A stretch of DNA of 64,000 bases from Solimonas soli DSM 21787 (lineage in GTDB: Bacteria; Pseudomonadota; Gammaproteobacteria; Nevskiales; Nevskiaceae). The position numbers and the translations under genes were made by a program. The notes beneath the pieces are model-generated. The model was not told the origin of the DNA and did no database searches. It saw only the letters and a program-made list of their open reading frames with translations. The stretch spans positions 169,607 through 233,606 of the forward strand of contig NZ_KI440836.1 of the NCBI RefSeq assembly GCF_000474945.1, in the 5' to 3' direction. Shown here piece by piece: positions 27,343 through 36,144 of this stretch (the stretch's first letter is position 1; the number at the start of each line of letters is the position of its first letter).

Positions 27343-29379
27343 TCAGCTGGTGGACGGAAGGAGGCCCGCCACCTCCGCCGCCGTACCCGTCGGGGCGTCG
27401 GGGCGAGGGCGAAGCAGCGCCAAATATAGACCTACCAGCGCCTGCGCGGCCCGATCGACGCTCGGGTTCGAGCGCTCGAGCAGCAACCGCTGCGCGCTGC
27501 GGCTCAGGCGTCTGTGAAGGGTGTCGGATAACTCGAGCATGGTGCCGGCGTCCAGACACGCGCGGTAATGGACGGCGACAGCATGCAACGAGCGGCCGAC
27601 CAACCCAGCTGCCCGTGGCGGCAGCTGGCGACGCTGCTCCTGAAGATCGGCCAGGCGCTGATATACGCGCAGGTCGCGGACAGCGTCGAGCTGGGCCAGT
27701 GGGCGGTCTTTGAGCAGCGCGACACGGGGCAGCAGCTGGGCCGTCCGATCGATCATTCGCGACATGCCATCGGCCTGCGCCCGCCCGGCGGCGAGCCTCA
27801 TCAGATCGCGCCAGCCAGCGCGCGCGAGGCGGTGGGCAATCTGCTCAGTACCGAACGGTTTGGTGATCGACATCCACATCAGCACAAAGACGAGGCCGAG
27901 GGCTGCGCTCAAGCTGCCGTTGGCAAAGCTCTCGAAATTGGCGACGTAGCGACCGTGCAGGCCAAGATCGGAGATGGCCTGCGTGAGGAACAGCATCACG
28001 GCCATATTGTACTGCGGCATGCCGGTGAACGCGGCCACGAGCAGCAGACATGGCGCGAGTACCGTCACAAGGCCCGCATAGCTGCGCACCCATGGTAGTA
28101 GCAGGAAGATATACAGCAGGGATGTAAGCGTGGCGACTAACATCCAGAAGAGAAACTTGTTCAGGGCGGGCATCGGATCGTCGAGCGCCGCGAAGAAGCA
28201 ACAGGTTACCGGCACCAGCAGTACCCCGCCGCTGCCGAATGTCCATCCTGAGATGATCCATAGCATGCAGGCGATGAACGTCGCCGCCGCCGCCGAGAGC
28301 GACGAGAATGCCATCAGGCCGTAATCGTAATGGCGCGTCCTGTCATCGACACCGCGCAGGTGATAGCGCAGCGTCACCCGCGCATTGCTGCCCGCATATG
28401 CCGAATGCAGCGCGACGCAGTCCTGCCAGAGGTCAAGCAGCCCCTCCAGTTGCAATAGCGCATGGCGCGCCAGCGCGTGATCAACGTCGTTGCCAGCGCA
28501 GTCGGCAAGCAGCGCAGCGGCCTGCGCGCGCAGACGTCCAGCCGGGCCTGGATCTCCACTGCGGTCTGCCATCCACGCCGAGACATCGGAAACGAGCGAG
28601 GCGACGGGGCCCGCCAACGCGGCCCTGCGCGCGCGCAGCGCCTGCAGCGGCTCGATCAGGTCCGAAACCTGAGGCACCAGCATCAGCAGCCGAAGCCGGA
28701 GCTGCCGCGCGTGCGCGATCTGAGCGCGGTCGTAAGCGTCGTAGCTCATCTGCCGGATCAAGGCATCGAGCGCGGAAATGTCCGCAACCAGACGGTGGCG
28801 TCGGTCCGCGCCGGGTTCGACCGCTGCCAGCAACGCGCCAGACCAAGAGGCAGCGTCATCGAGCAGCTGTTGCATCCGCACCTCGAGCATCGGGCCCATG
28901 CGCCGAGGAAAAACCAAGGCGTTAATGAACGCAGCGCAGGCGATGCCCAGCAGGATCTCTTCGCTGCGCGCCAGCGCCAGATCGAAGATCTGCTCCGGGT
29001 GAAGGAGCGCCGGCAGGCTTATCAGCGGCATGGTGTAAGCCGACAGCATGAAGATGTAACCGCTCGGCGAGGGATTCAGCAGCGCGAGATACAGCAGGAT
29101 ACCGACCCACAACGACACCGCCAGGCACATCAGCACCGGGGTCTCGACAAACGCCGGCACCAGCGCGACGGATGCGGCGGCGCCGATGAGCGTGCCGCAC
29201 GCGCGGTAAATCGCCTTGGAATGTGTGGCGCCCGAAAGCGGATGGGCGACAACGTATACCGTCGCCATCGCCCAGTACGGGTTTTGAAGCGACAGCAGCA
29301 GCGCGAGATACAACGCCAGCGACGCGGCCGCGAATGCCTTCGCCGAAAACAGCCATTCGCGCCAGTCGGGCAGCATCAT
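27343..29379 (-). CDS. FUSC family aromatic-acid/drug exporter, AaeB-like
   Basis: A 678-residue inner membrane permease of the FUSC/PET family. Two hydrophobic blocks of about five to six helices each (residues 10-160 and 350-510) flank cytoplasmic alpha-helical regions. The N-terminal PYWAMATVYVVAHPLSGATHSKAIYRACGTLIGAAAS segment is typical. AaeB-type proteins pump hydroxylated aromatic acids and similar weak acids. The ATG overlaps the stop of the upstream MarR gene (TGATG). A paralogue lies divergently at 31094. Confidence 0.92.
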   Translation of the reverse strand: MMLPDWREWLFSAKAFAAASLALYLALLLSLQNPYWAMATVYVVAHPLSGATHSKAIYRACGTLIGAAASVALVPAFVETPVLMCLAVSLWVGILLYLALLNPSPSGYIFMLSAYTMPLISLPALLHPEQIFDLALARSEEILLGIACAAFINALVFPRRMGPMLEVRMQQLLDDAASWSGALLAAVEPGADRRHRLVADISALDALIRQMSYDAYDRAQIAHARQLRLRLLMLVPQVSDLIEPLQALRARRAALAGPVASLVSDVSAWMADRSGDPGPAGRLRAQAAALLADCAGNDVDHALARHALLQLEGLLDLWQDCVALHSAYAGSNARVTLRYHLRGVDDRTRHYDYGLMAFSSLSAAAATFIACMLWIISGWTFGSGGVLLVPVTCCFFAALDDPMPALNKFLFWMLVATLTSLLYIFLLLPWVRSYAGLVTVLAPCLLLVAAFTGMPQYNMAVMLFLTQAISDLGLHGRYVANFESFANGSLSAALGLVFVLMWMSITKPFGTEQIAHRLARAGWRDLMRLAAGRAQADGMSRMIDRTAQLLPRVALLKDRPLAQLDAVRDLRVYQRLADLQEQRRQLPPRAAGLVGRSLHAVAVHYRACLDAGTMLELSDTLHRRLSRSAQRLLLERSNPSVDRAAQALVGLYLALLRPRPDAPTGTAAEVAGLLPSTS

Positions 29380-29840
29380 GCTGATTCCCGCTCGCCCTCT
29401 GCGCTCGCTTCCGCCAGCAGGCGCTGGACGCGCAGAACGGCCTCGACCTCCTTGCGCTGCAGGCGCCCGAGCACGCGGCAGCGCAATTCCTCGATGCGCG
29501 CCTCGAGACGATCGGCGAGTCGCCGCCCGGCTTCAGTCAGCTCGAGCAGATTGGCGCGCCGGTTATCGCGGTCCGTGACACGGCGAACCAAACCCGCCTC
29601 GCAGAGCTTGTCGAGATGACGCACCAGCGTCGGCCCCATCACACCGACCTGTTCCGCAAGCGCCACCTGGTAGAGTCCGGCACTGGCGCGGCCAATCAGG
29701 ATCAGCGGCGTCGCGCTGGCGGTCGACAGCCCACAATCGCCGATGGCCTGCTCGACCAGCCGGTGCCACTGGCGGCTCGCGGGCGCGAGTCCGGCCGTCA
29801 TGTCGGCCCGCAGCGCGCCCAGAGACTTTGCGCTAACCAT
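29376..29840 (-). CDS. MarR family regulator, operon-internal
   Basis: A 154-residue winged-helix repressor. The recognition region reads LYQVALAEQVGVMGPTLVRHLDKLCEAGLVRRVTDRDNRRANLLELTEAG, the MarR HTH followed by the wing with the DRR-type loop. MarR proteins commonly bind phenolic ligands and release DNA. Start at 29840 chosen because the longer frame adds residues of low complexity. It overlaps the upstream MarR gene by 8 bp and the permease start, so it is the second gene of the efflux operon. Confidence 0.9.
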   Translation of the reverse strand: MVSAKSLGALRADMTAGLAPASRQWHRLVEQAIGDCGLSTASATPLILIGRASAGLYQVALAEQVGVMGPTLVRHLDKLCEAGLVRRVTDRDNRRANLLELTEAGRRLADRLEARIEELRCRVLGRLQRKEVEAVLRVQRLLAEASAEGERESA

Positions 29841-30279
29841 GGCCTCGGGCGGTGATGTTGCTCTGGATGCGGCGCAGGAACTGGGCAAGCAGCACACGCT
29901 CGGACGCCGTGAAGCCCTCGAGCGCCTGCTCGCCGCGGTCGCCGACGATCGCCCAAAACCCCTCCAGCAGCGGTTGCGCCTTGCGCGTCACGAAGACGTG
30001 GAATACGCGCCGGTCATCCTCGTCTACCTCGCGGCGGACCCAAGCGTCCTTTTGCAGCCTGCCGATGATCTGCGTGATAGTCACTGGGTGGACCTCGACA
30101 TCCTCAGCAAGCTCGACCTGTGCAAGGCCCGGCTGCATCGACAGGCAGGCCAGCGCGGCGATTTGCGAGCGCGTCAAGCCCAGATGCTGGGCGCAGCGCC
30201 GCAAGTCCTGGCGCAAGCGCAACGCCGCGTCGAGCAGCAACTGCGGAGCGGTCGCGCCGGAGATTCCGGTGAAATTCAT
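29833..30279 (-). CDS. MarR family regulator, first gene of the efflux operon
   Basis: A 148-residue MarR protein: LGLTRSQIAALACLSMQPGLAQVELAEDVEVHPVTITQIIGRLQKDAWVRREVDEDDRRVFHVFVT shows the HTH and the wing with DEDDRR. It lies closest to the palindromic sites at 30397-30438 and is their likely reader. Two consecutive MarR genes at the head of one operon is uncommon; one may sense a different ligand. Confidence 0.9.
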   Translation of the reverse strand: MNFTGISGATAPQLLLDAALRLRQDLRRCAQHLGLTRSQIAALACLSMQPGLAQVELAEDVEVHPVTITQIIGRLQKDAWVRREVDEDDRRVFHVFVTRKAQPLLEGFWAIVGDRGEQALEGFTASERVLLAQFLRRIQSNITARGHG

Positions 30280-30396
30280 GGCTCATCTTGCGTCGGAAAT
30301 ATAGTGCGTGCGTTGGCGGTGGCTCGGCACCCGCCTCCGAGGGAGGCTCGAGGCGTAGTGCCGCGCCCATGCCGGGAGGCCGCCGCGTGATTGAAT

Positions 30397-30438
30397 TTAG
30401 CAAGCAGCCTATCAGATTGCAAGCTAATTGTTAGCTTG
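30397..30438. promoter_or_regulatory. Clustered SlyA/MarR-type operator half-sites
   Basis: TTAGCAAGC (30397-30405), GCAAGCTAA (30419-30427) and TTAGCTTG (30431-30438). The last two form a perfect 8-3-8 palindrome, CAAGCTAATTGTTAGCTTG. The SlyA consensus TTAGCAAGCTAA is built of the same half-sites. The cluster lies about 120-160 bp upstream of the first minus-strand MarR gene. Confidence 0.65.
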
Positions 30439-30507
30439 TTAACGTTTAAGGCGATGCCTGCGGCGCTCTCCCCGCGCGACACATGCGATGGCGCATTACT
30501 TGTGCCG

Positions 30508-30542
30508 TTTCCATAATCGTATGGTTTCCATAATATATGGAA
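30508..30542. promoter_or_regulatory. Palindromic operator upstream of the plus-strand MarR-FUSC pair
   Basis: TTCCATAATATATGGAA (30526-30542) is a perfect 7-3-7 palindrome. The string TTTCCATAAT also occurs 17 bp upstream (30508-30517), giving a second half-site. It ends 23 bp before the GTG start at 30566, a position suited to repression of the plus-strand genes. Confidence 0.6.
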
Positions 30543-30565
30543 GCCTATGTTAGCCGGGATAATGT

Positions 30566-31027
30566 GTGCGCGACGACGATGCTTTCGGCTTTCTACTGGT
30601 GACGGCTACCAGACTCATGCGCGCGCGCTTCGAACAAGCGCTCGGCGAGGCCCGGCTGGATCTGACGCCTGCCGAGGCGCGAACGCTCGTCGCCGCGCAG
30701 CGCCGCGGCCCGGTGCGCCAGGCGGAACTCGCTCTGGCGCTCGGCATTGAGCCGATGACCTTGGTCAATCACCTAGATCGCCTCGAATCGCGGAGCATGG
30801 TCCGCCGCGAAGCGGCACCCCTGGACCGGCGCAGCAAACAGGTCATCGTCACCACCACCGCCAAACCGGCGATTCGGCGCATCCGGCGCGTGCTCGACCA
30901 GGCCACTGCCTCGGCCCTGGCATCGTTCTCCGCGCAGGAGCGCAGTCAGTTCGCCGACTTTCTGGAGCGCCTATGTCACGCGCTCCATCCCGACATGGCG
31001 CGTAGCGCCGTCGACACGCCGGATTGA
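30566..31027 (+). CDS. MarR family regulator of the second FUSC gene
   Basis: A 153-residue MarR protein with GPVRQAELALALGIEPMTLVNHLDRLESRSMVRREAAPLDRRSKQVIVTTTAK as HTH and wing (LDRRSK loop). The likely start is GTG at 30566 with a weak site upstream; no ATG in frame gives a full N-terminus. It lies directly behind the 30508-30542 palindrome, so autoregulation is likely. The FUSC gene follows after 66 bp. Confidence 0.88.
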   Translation: MRDDDAFGFLLVTATRLMRARFEQALGEARLDLTPAEARTLVAAQRRGPVRQAELALALGIEPMTLVNHLDRLESRSMVRREAAPLDRRSKQVIVTTTAKPAIRRIRRVLDQATASALASFSAQERSQFADFLERLCHALHPDMARSAVDTPD

Positions 31028-31093
31028 CATGGCGCCGCCACGCTTGGCCGTAGCGCTGCGGTCCGCACCGCGGCCCCGAACGACGATTCTCCC

Positions 31094-33145
31094 GTGGTGC
31101 TGAACATCCCGCGTTCCGCGCTGCTGTTCTCGGCGAAGAACTTCCTCGCCGGGATGCTCGCTTTGTATATCGCGCTGCGTGCAGGCCTCGGAAGTCCGGC
31201 TTGGTCGGTGGTTACAGCCTATATCGTGGCGCAACCGCACGCCGGCGCCTCGCTCTCCAAGGCGACCTACCGCGTCTGCGGCACGTTCGTCGGCGCCTGC
31301 GCGTCGATCTTCCTGGTGCCGCCGCTCGTGCAAACGCCAGCGATGCTGATCCTCGCCGTTGCCGCTTGGCTGGGCTTCTGCGTCTTCGCATCGATTGTCG
31401 ACCGTACCGCGCGCGGCTATCTGTTCGCGCTCGCCGGCTACACGAGTTGCATCATCATCTTTCCGATCCTGGCGCATCCGCAGGATGTCTTCTCCTACGG
31501 CCTCTCACGCTTCGAGGAGATCTCGATCGGCATCGTCTGCAGCGCCGTGGTCCATACCGTCGTACTACCGGCGTCCACGATGCCGGTGCTGCGCCAACGC
31601 CTTCAGCGGGCCCTGGCGGACGCCCGAGCGGCCTGCGCCGACGCACTGCTGTCGGACGCGGAGGCGCGCGTCGGCGCCGACCGCCAGCGGCTGGCCGTGG
31701 CGATCAACGAATTGCACGAGCTTCTGTTGCACCTGCGTTTCGAGGCTCCGCACAGGTCTTCGCAGGCGCGGGCCGTCCGCGCCACGCTGGCGAGGATCGA
31801 ACGGGTGATGCCGCTGTCGATGGCGGTCGCCGATCGCGTCGCCGAACTCCGACGGTTCCCCCCCCTCCCGTCCGCGCTGCGCGAATGGCTGACTCAGGCG
31901 CAGCAGTGGTTCGCCTCCAACGAGGCGGCGCAGCCCCTCGCCGCCACCGCAGGCGATTTGCTGCGGCGTCGTGAGGCGCTGCGGCCGCCACTGGACGCGC
32001 CGCTCGACTGGCCGTCGGCGCTCGCCGACAACCTCCTTGAGCGGACGGCGGAGCTGATCCGCCAGCAAGTCTCAATCCTGCGCCTGCAGGGAGTGGCGAA
32101 CGCGAGCATCGCCGCTGCCGGCTCCGACGATTCGGCGGGCGACGGCGGCGAGGCCGAAACTTCCCCGCCGCGTGAGATCGATCGCGACCTGCGCGGCGCC
32201 GCCGGCGCCGGCCTCGCGACCGCGCTGACGCTTCTGCTCGGCAATGCACTGTGGGTCGCGTCCGGCTGGCCGGACGGTTATGGCGCAGTCATGATGGCCG
32301 GGGTGTACTTCGCGGTCTACTCGGGCACTTCCGATCCGTCGCAGATGCTCAAGAACAAGCTTGTGGGCGTCGCCCTGCGTCTGCTGATCGGCGCGGTCTA
32401 CGTGGTCGCGATTCTGCCGGCGATCAGCGGCTTCGACGAACTGGTACTGGCGCTGGCGCCGTCGCTGCTGGTTATCGGCGTGCTGATGGCGCTGCCGCGC
32501 TACAGTGCGATGAGCTTCAACTTTGTGGTCGGCATCTTTAGTCCCAGCATCGTCGACCGTAGCTTCCACACCGACTTTCAGGCCTACCTCAACGCCGGCG
32601 TCGCCACGCTGCTCGGCATCTACTTCGCGATGCTCATGGTCAGTGTGACGCGTTTCCTCTGGCTCGACGGCGTGGTGCGCAGGACGCTCGACGCCGGTCG
32701 CGCCGACATTTCGAGCCTGCGCTACGTCCGCGAAGCCTCGCAGGCGGCGTGGCGCAGCCGCATGGCGCATCGCATCGCCCTGCTCACGCCGCGCCTAGCA
32801 GCCATCCCCAGCGAGGCAGCGGCGCGGCCCGACGCTGCCCTACGCGACATGATGACGGGCAGCGCGCTTGCCGAGCTGCACGCTGCTGCGGCGCGGGCGC
32901 CCGAACCCGTCGGCGGCGCCCTGCGTCACCTCGTCGAACAGGTCGCCGCGCACTTCGGCGAGTTGCGCCGCGCGCCGGGGCTAGCACCGCCGCTGAACCT
33001 GCGTGCAGCGATCGACGAGCGCCTGGCTCAGGCTGCATCTGCGCCGACCGTCGACGCCAAGTCCGTGCTGGCACTTACTAGTCTGCGCAGGAATCTGTTC
33101 GCGGACGACCATTCGGTCCCGGCAGGCATGGCGCCGGCCACCTGA
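31094..33145 (+). CDS. FUSC family exporter, second copy
   Basis: A 683-residue inner membrane permease related to the gene at 27343: FSAKNFLAGMLALYIALRAGLGSPAWSVVTAYIVAQPHAGASLSKATYRVCGTFVGACAS at the N-terminus, a long cytoplasmic helical part, and a second membrane block around residues 375-520. No adaptor or outer membrane gene follows it, so it may share those of the minus-strand operon or act alone. Start is GTG at 31094 or the next GTG. Confidence 0.9.
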   Translation: MVLNIPRSALLFSAKNFLAGMLALYIALRAGLGSPAWSVVTAYIVAQPHAGASLSKATYRVCGTFVGACASIFLVPPLVQTPAMLILAVAAWLGFCVFASIVDRTARGYLFALAGYTSCIIIFPILAHPQDVFSYGLSRFEEISIGIVCSAVVHTVVLPASTMPVLRQRLQRALADARAACADALLSDAEARVGADRQRLAVAINELHELLLHLRFEAPHRSSQARAVRATLARIERVMPLSMAVADRVAELRRFPPLPSALREWLTQAQQWFASNEAAQPLAATAGDLLRRREALRPPLDAPLDWPSALADNLLERTAELIRQQVSILRLQGVANASIAAAGSDDSAGDGGEAETSPPREIDRDLRGAAGAGLATALTLLLGNALWVASGWPDGYGAVMMAGVYFAVYSGTSDPSQMLKNKLVGVALRLLIGAVYVVAILPAISGFDELVLALAPSLLVIGVLMALPRYSAMSFNFVVGIFSPSIVDRSFHTDFQAYLNAGVATLLGIYFAMLMVSVTRFLWLDGVVRRTLDAGRADISSLRYVREASQAAWRSRMAHRIALLTPRLAAIPSEAAARPDAALRDMMTGSALAELHAAAARAPEPVGGALRHLVEQVAAHFGELRRAPGLAPPLNLRAAIDERLAQAASAPTVDAKSVLALTSLRRNLFADDHSVPAGMAPAT

Positions 33146-33811
33146 ACCCCGCGCCTCGATGGCGGCTCACCGCACCGCGGAGAGCGTTCCGGGGGCGAAT
33201 CAGGTGTGTACTGCGTCTGCGTGCGCGCAGCATCACGCGAAATTCTTCCGAGGTTCCTTGGCGGTGCGCAGCAGCGGCGACTGCTCAATGTGCAGGCGCT
33301 CCGCCACGCGTGCAGGTGGTGTTCTGCAGCCAATGCGAGAGAGCAACGAAGATGTGGATTTCTGCTCTGACGCCTTTAATGCGATGTGACCGGCGCAGGC
33401 CATGCCTCAGCCGGTCTGTCGATGATCAACCCTGCCTGCCTAGAGGCGCAACCGCACTGGTCTCCTGGCTGGGCGGAGCTTGTCGATCGACTGAAGATCT
33501 GGTGGAAGGCCTTGAGCCTTCGGAGCACCCGCTCGCCTTCGTTGCGAAGGCGATACCAGAGCGACCACACCCGGCTGGCCGCATCACGGTCGTCACCGAT
33601 GCGCGCAAGGCGATGACGTCGGGATGCCCGGATCGCGCCCTGAGCTGGTTTGTCGACCGCGGCGTTGCCTTAGAGCAGGTCGATGACCGACATCGGCTAG
33701 TCCCGCTCTAGGCCCTTCGCCACAACGCTGACCCAGCACACTATCCGCCACGTCTTCACGAAGCCCCTTACCCCAGAATCGCGCAGATTCGCATCCTCTG
33801 CGGGGGCACTC
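33146..33811. other. Non-coding stretch with mobile-element debris
   Basis: 666 bp between the FUSC gene and the DAHP synthase gene, which face each other. No complete gene is visible. Besides the transposase remnant listed separately, small frames here lack start signals or family features. Confidence 0.6.
33376..33570 (-). pseudogene. Remnant of an IS4/IS5-type DDE transposase
   Basis: The minus-strand frame holds WYRLRNEGERVLRRLKAFHQI. At 33511-33555 it fits the Y-(2)-R-(3)-E-(6)-K signature around the catalytic Glu of IS4-superfamily transposases, with the basic RLKAF segment usual next to it. About 64 codons are open; the upstream DDE residues and the normal C-terminus are missing and no inverted repeats were found. 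It is a fragment at best. Confidence 0.45.
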
Positions 33812-34879
33812 TCAGGCCGAGCGCGCGTGCCGCAGGCGGCGCTGCTCGACGCTGTTCGCCAAATGGCGCAGCAGCTCGGCGGTGTCGTCCCAATGGATGC
33901 AGGCGTCGGTGATCGACTGGCCGTAGCACATGTTCGGGCCGATCTCCTGGCGGCCTTCGCGCAGATGCGACTCGATCATGCAGCCGACGATGCGCTCGTC
34001 GCCGCCGGCGATCTGGTGGCCGACATCGTGACCGACGACGATCTGCCGCTTGTGCTGCTTGCTCGAATTGGCGTGGCTGAAGTCGATCATGACCTGCGGC
34101 CTGAGGCCGGCCTTGGTCAGCGCCGCGCAGGCGGCATCGACGCTCTTGGCGTCGTAGTTGGTGCCGGCGCTGCCGCCACGCAGGATGATGTGACAATCGG
34201 CATTGCCGCTGGTCTCGAAGATCGCCACATGGCCGTCCTGCGTCAGCGACAGGAAGCGGTGCGGATGCCTGGCCGACATCACCGCGTCGACCGCCACCTT
34301 CACCGAGCCTTCGGTGCCGTTTTTGAAACCGACCGGGCAGCTCAGCGCCGAGGCCAGCTCGCGGTGCAGCTGCGATTCGGTCGTGCGCGCGCCGATCGCG
34401 CCCCAGGCGACGAGGTCGGTCAGGTACTGCGGCGTGAGGATGTCGAGGTATTCGACGCCGGCCGGGATGCCCATGTCGTTGAGCTTGAGCAGCAGCTCGC
34501 GGCCGACACGCAGGCCCTTGTTGATGTCGAAGCTGTCGTTGAGGTCCGGATCGTTGATCAGGCCTTTCCAGCCGACCGTGGTGCGCGGCTTCTCGAAATA
34601 CACGCGCATGACGATCAAGAGGTGCTTGTCGAGCTGGGCGCGCAGGCCCTTGAGGCGCTCGGCGTATTCGAGCGCGGCCTTCGGGTCGTGGATCGAGCAG
34701 GGGCCGACGATCACCAGCAGGCGGTCGTCGCGGCCGTACAGCACGTCCTGGATTTCGCGGCGCGCGTCGAACGTCGTCTGCGCGGCGCGTTCGCTCGCCG
34801 GCAGCTCGGCCTGGATTTCCGCCGGCGTGGAAACCGGACGGATCGACTGGATACGGGTGTTTTCGGTGACGACACGCAT
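33812..34879 (-). CDS. aroG: Class I 3-deoxy-7-phosphoheptulonate (DAHP) synthase
   Basis: A 355-residue enzyme condensing phosphoenolpyruvate and erythrose 4-phosphate, first step of aromatic amino acid synthesis. Diagnostic parts: VIVGPCSIHDPKAALEYA (metal Cys), MRVYFEKPRTTVGWKGLINDP, GFKNGTEGSVKVAVDA, MIDFSHANSSKQ, GVMIES-type GCMIESHLREGRQ. Length fits the E. coli AroF/G/H type; which feedback class it belongs to is not clear, so the symbol stands for the family. The ATG at 34879 opens MRVVTENTRI. It diverges from the DUF3187-type gene. Confidence 0.95.
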   Translation of the reverse strand: MRVVTENTRIQSIRPVSTPAEIQAELPASERAAQTTFDARREIQDVLYGRDDRLLVIVGPCSIHDPKAALEYAERLKGLRAQLDKHLLIVMRVYFEKPRTTVGWKGLINDPDLNDSFDINKGLRVGRELLLKLNDMGIPAGVEYLDILTPQYLTDLVAWGAIGARTTESQLHRELASALSCPVGFKNGTEGSVKVAVDAVMSARHPHRFLSLTQDGHVAIFETSGNADCHIILRGGSAGTNYDAKSVDAACAALTKAGLRPQVMIDFSHANSSKQHKRQIVVGHDVGHQIAGGDERIVGCMIESHLREGRQEIGPNMCYGQSITDACIHWDDTAELLRHLANSVEQRRLRHARSA

Positions 34880-35027
34880 GACACGACCTGCTGCAAAGCT
34901 GAAAACGGGCGTCGATGCTAACAGTTTCGCCAGCGCTCCGGGCCGGAGCCGGCCGGCCGTGTTTCCCCGGCGCGGCGCGGCAGGCACAATCGCCCGCTCC
35001 TGCCCCGACCCGAGCCGGATTCCGTCC

Positions 35028-36002
35028 ATGCCGCCGTCCGTCCGCCTGCCGCTGTTCGCCGCCGCCTTCGCCGTCAGCCCGCTCGCCTTCGCCGACGCGG
35101 CCAGCGACGTGCCGGCGGCGCCGTTCGTGTTCGGCACCGTCAACCAGGCCGCGCTGGCCCGCCACGCGCCGCTGCCGACGCCGCAGGCCGACAGCACCGG
35201 CAGCGGCGGCCGCATCAGCATCGACTGGACCAACGAGTACGTCGCTGACCAGAACCCCAAGGAAACGCTGGTGCTCGACGGCGAGACAGTGCGTGTCGGC
35301 CTCGCCGGCCGCGTGCGGCTCGGTGGCTGGCTTCTCGGCGCGGAAGTGCCGCTGCTGTTCAGCAGCGGCGGTACGCTCGACGGCCTGATCGAGAACTGGC
35401 ACGACTGGTTCGGCCTGCCGAACGGCGGCCGCGAGCTGGAGGCGCGCAACCGCTACCGCTACCAATACCTGCGCGAAGGCCGCACCGTGCTCGATCTCGA
35501 CAGCGGCAGGAACGGCCTCGGCGACGCGCGCCTCAGCGCCGGGCGCTGCTTCGCCGCCGGCGGCTGCCTGCGCGCCATGCTGCAGCTGCCGAGCGGCGAC
35601 GCCGATCGCCTCATGGGCGGCGGCCTCGGCGGCGCGCTCTGGTACGAGCAGGGCTATGCGCTCGGCCACAGCGGCTTTTCCGGCGCGCTGGCCGCCGGCG
35701 TCTCGGCGCTGCGCGCCAGGGGCCCGCTCGAGGACCAGCAGAAAACCGTGATCCCGTTCGGCTGGGCCTCGCTCGGCTACGCGCTGACGCAGCGCCTCGA
35801 CGCCGGCCTGCAGCTGTACCTGCACGGCCCGCTGTACGACGATTCCGATCTCGACGCGCTTTCCGAAATGGGCGGCCAGCTCGCCTTCGGCTTCCGCTGG
35901 CGCGCGGCGCCGGAAGTCTCGGCCTGGCTCGGCGTGCAGGAGGACATCATCACCGAGTCCTCGCCGGACTTCTCGATCCACGTCGCCGCCGATTTCCGCT
36001 GA
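35028..36002 (+). CDS. DUF3187-type outer membrane protein
   Basis: A 324-residue exported protein with signal peptide (LPLFAAAFAVSPLAFADA). The body alternates hydrophobic and polar residues like a beta-barrel and ends in a terminal aromatic-type strand (SIHVAADFR). Segments NRYRYQYLREGR, GLGDARLSAG, LQLPSGDADRLMGGGLGGALWYEQG match my recollection of the DUF3187 family. Function unknown. It starts 148 bp from the divergent DAHP synthase gene. Confidence 0.7.
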   Translation: MPPSVRLPLFAAAFAVSPLAFADAASDVPAAPFVFGTVNQAALARHAPLPTPQADSTGSGGRISIDWTNEYVADQNPKETLVLDGETVRVGLAGRVRLGGWLLGAEVPLLFSSGGTLDGLIENWHDWFGLPNGGRELEARNRYRYQYLREGRTVLDLDSGRNGLGDARLSAGRCFAAGGCLRAMLQLPSGDADRLMGGGLGGALWYEQGYALGHSGFSGALAAGVSALRARGPLEDQQKTVIPFGWASLGYALTQRLDAGLQLYLHGPLYDDSDLDALSEMGGQLAFGFRWRAAPEVSAWLGVQEDIITESSPDFSIHVAADFR

Positions 36003-36144
36003 GCCCCCGGCGCGTGGGGTTCCTAACAGCGCGTTGACATAGCGCTGCCTAGAGTGCCGGTCTCGTCACCGGCCGTCCGCGAGAAACGGTCCCGCCCTGC
36101 GGCCGGCCGACCATCCGGGTCTCCAGCCAGCCATGCGGTGCGCC

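Noticed and set aside
36034..36055. Promoter TTGACA/TAGAGT before the arn operon
   Set aside because: The hexamers are good but only 10 bp apart, too close for a normal sigma-70 promoter; one of them may be used with another partner.
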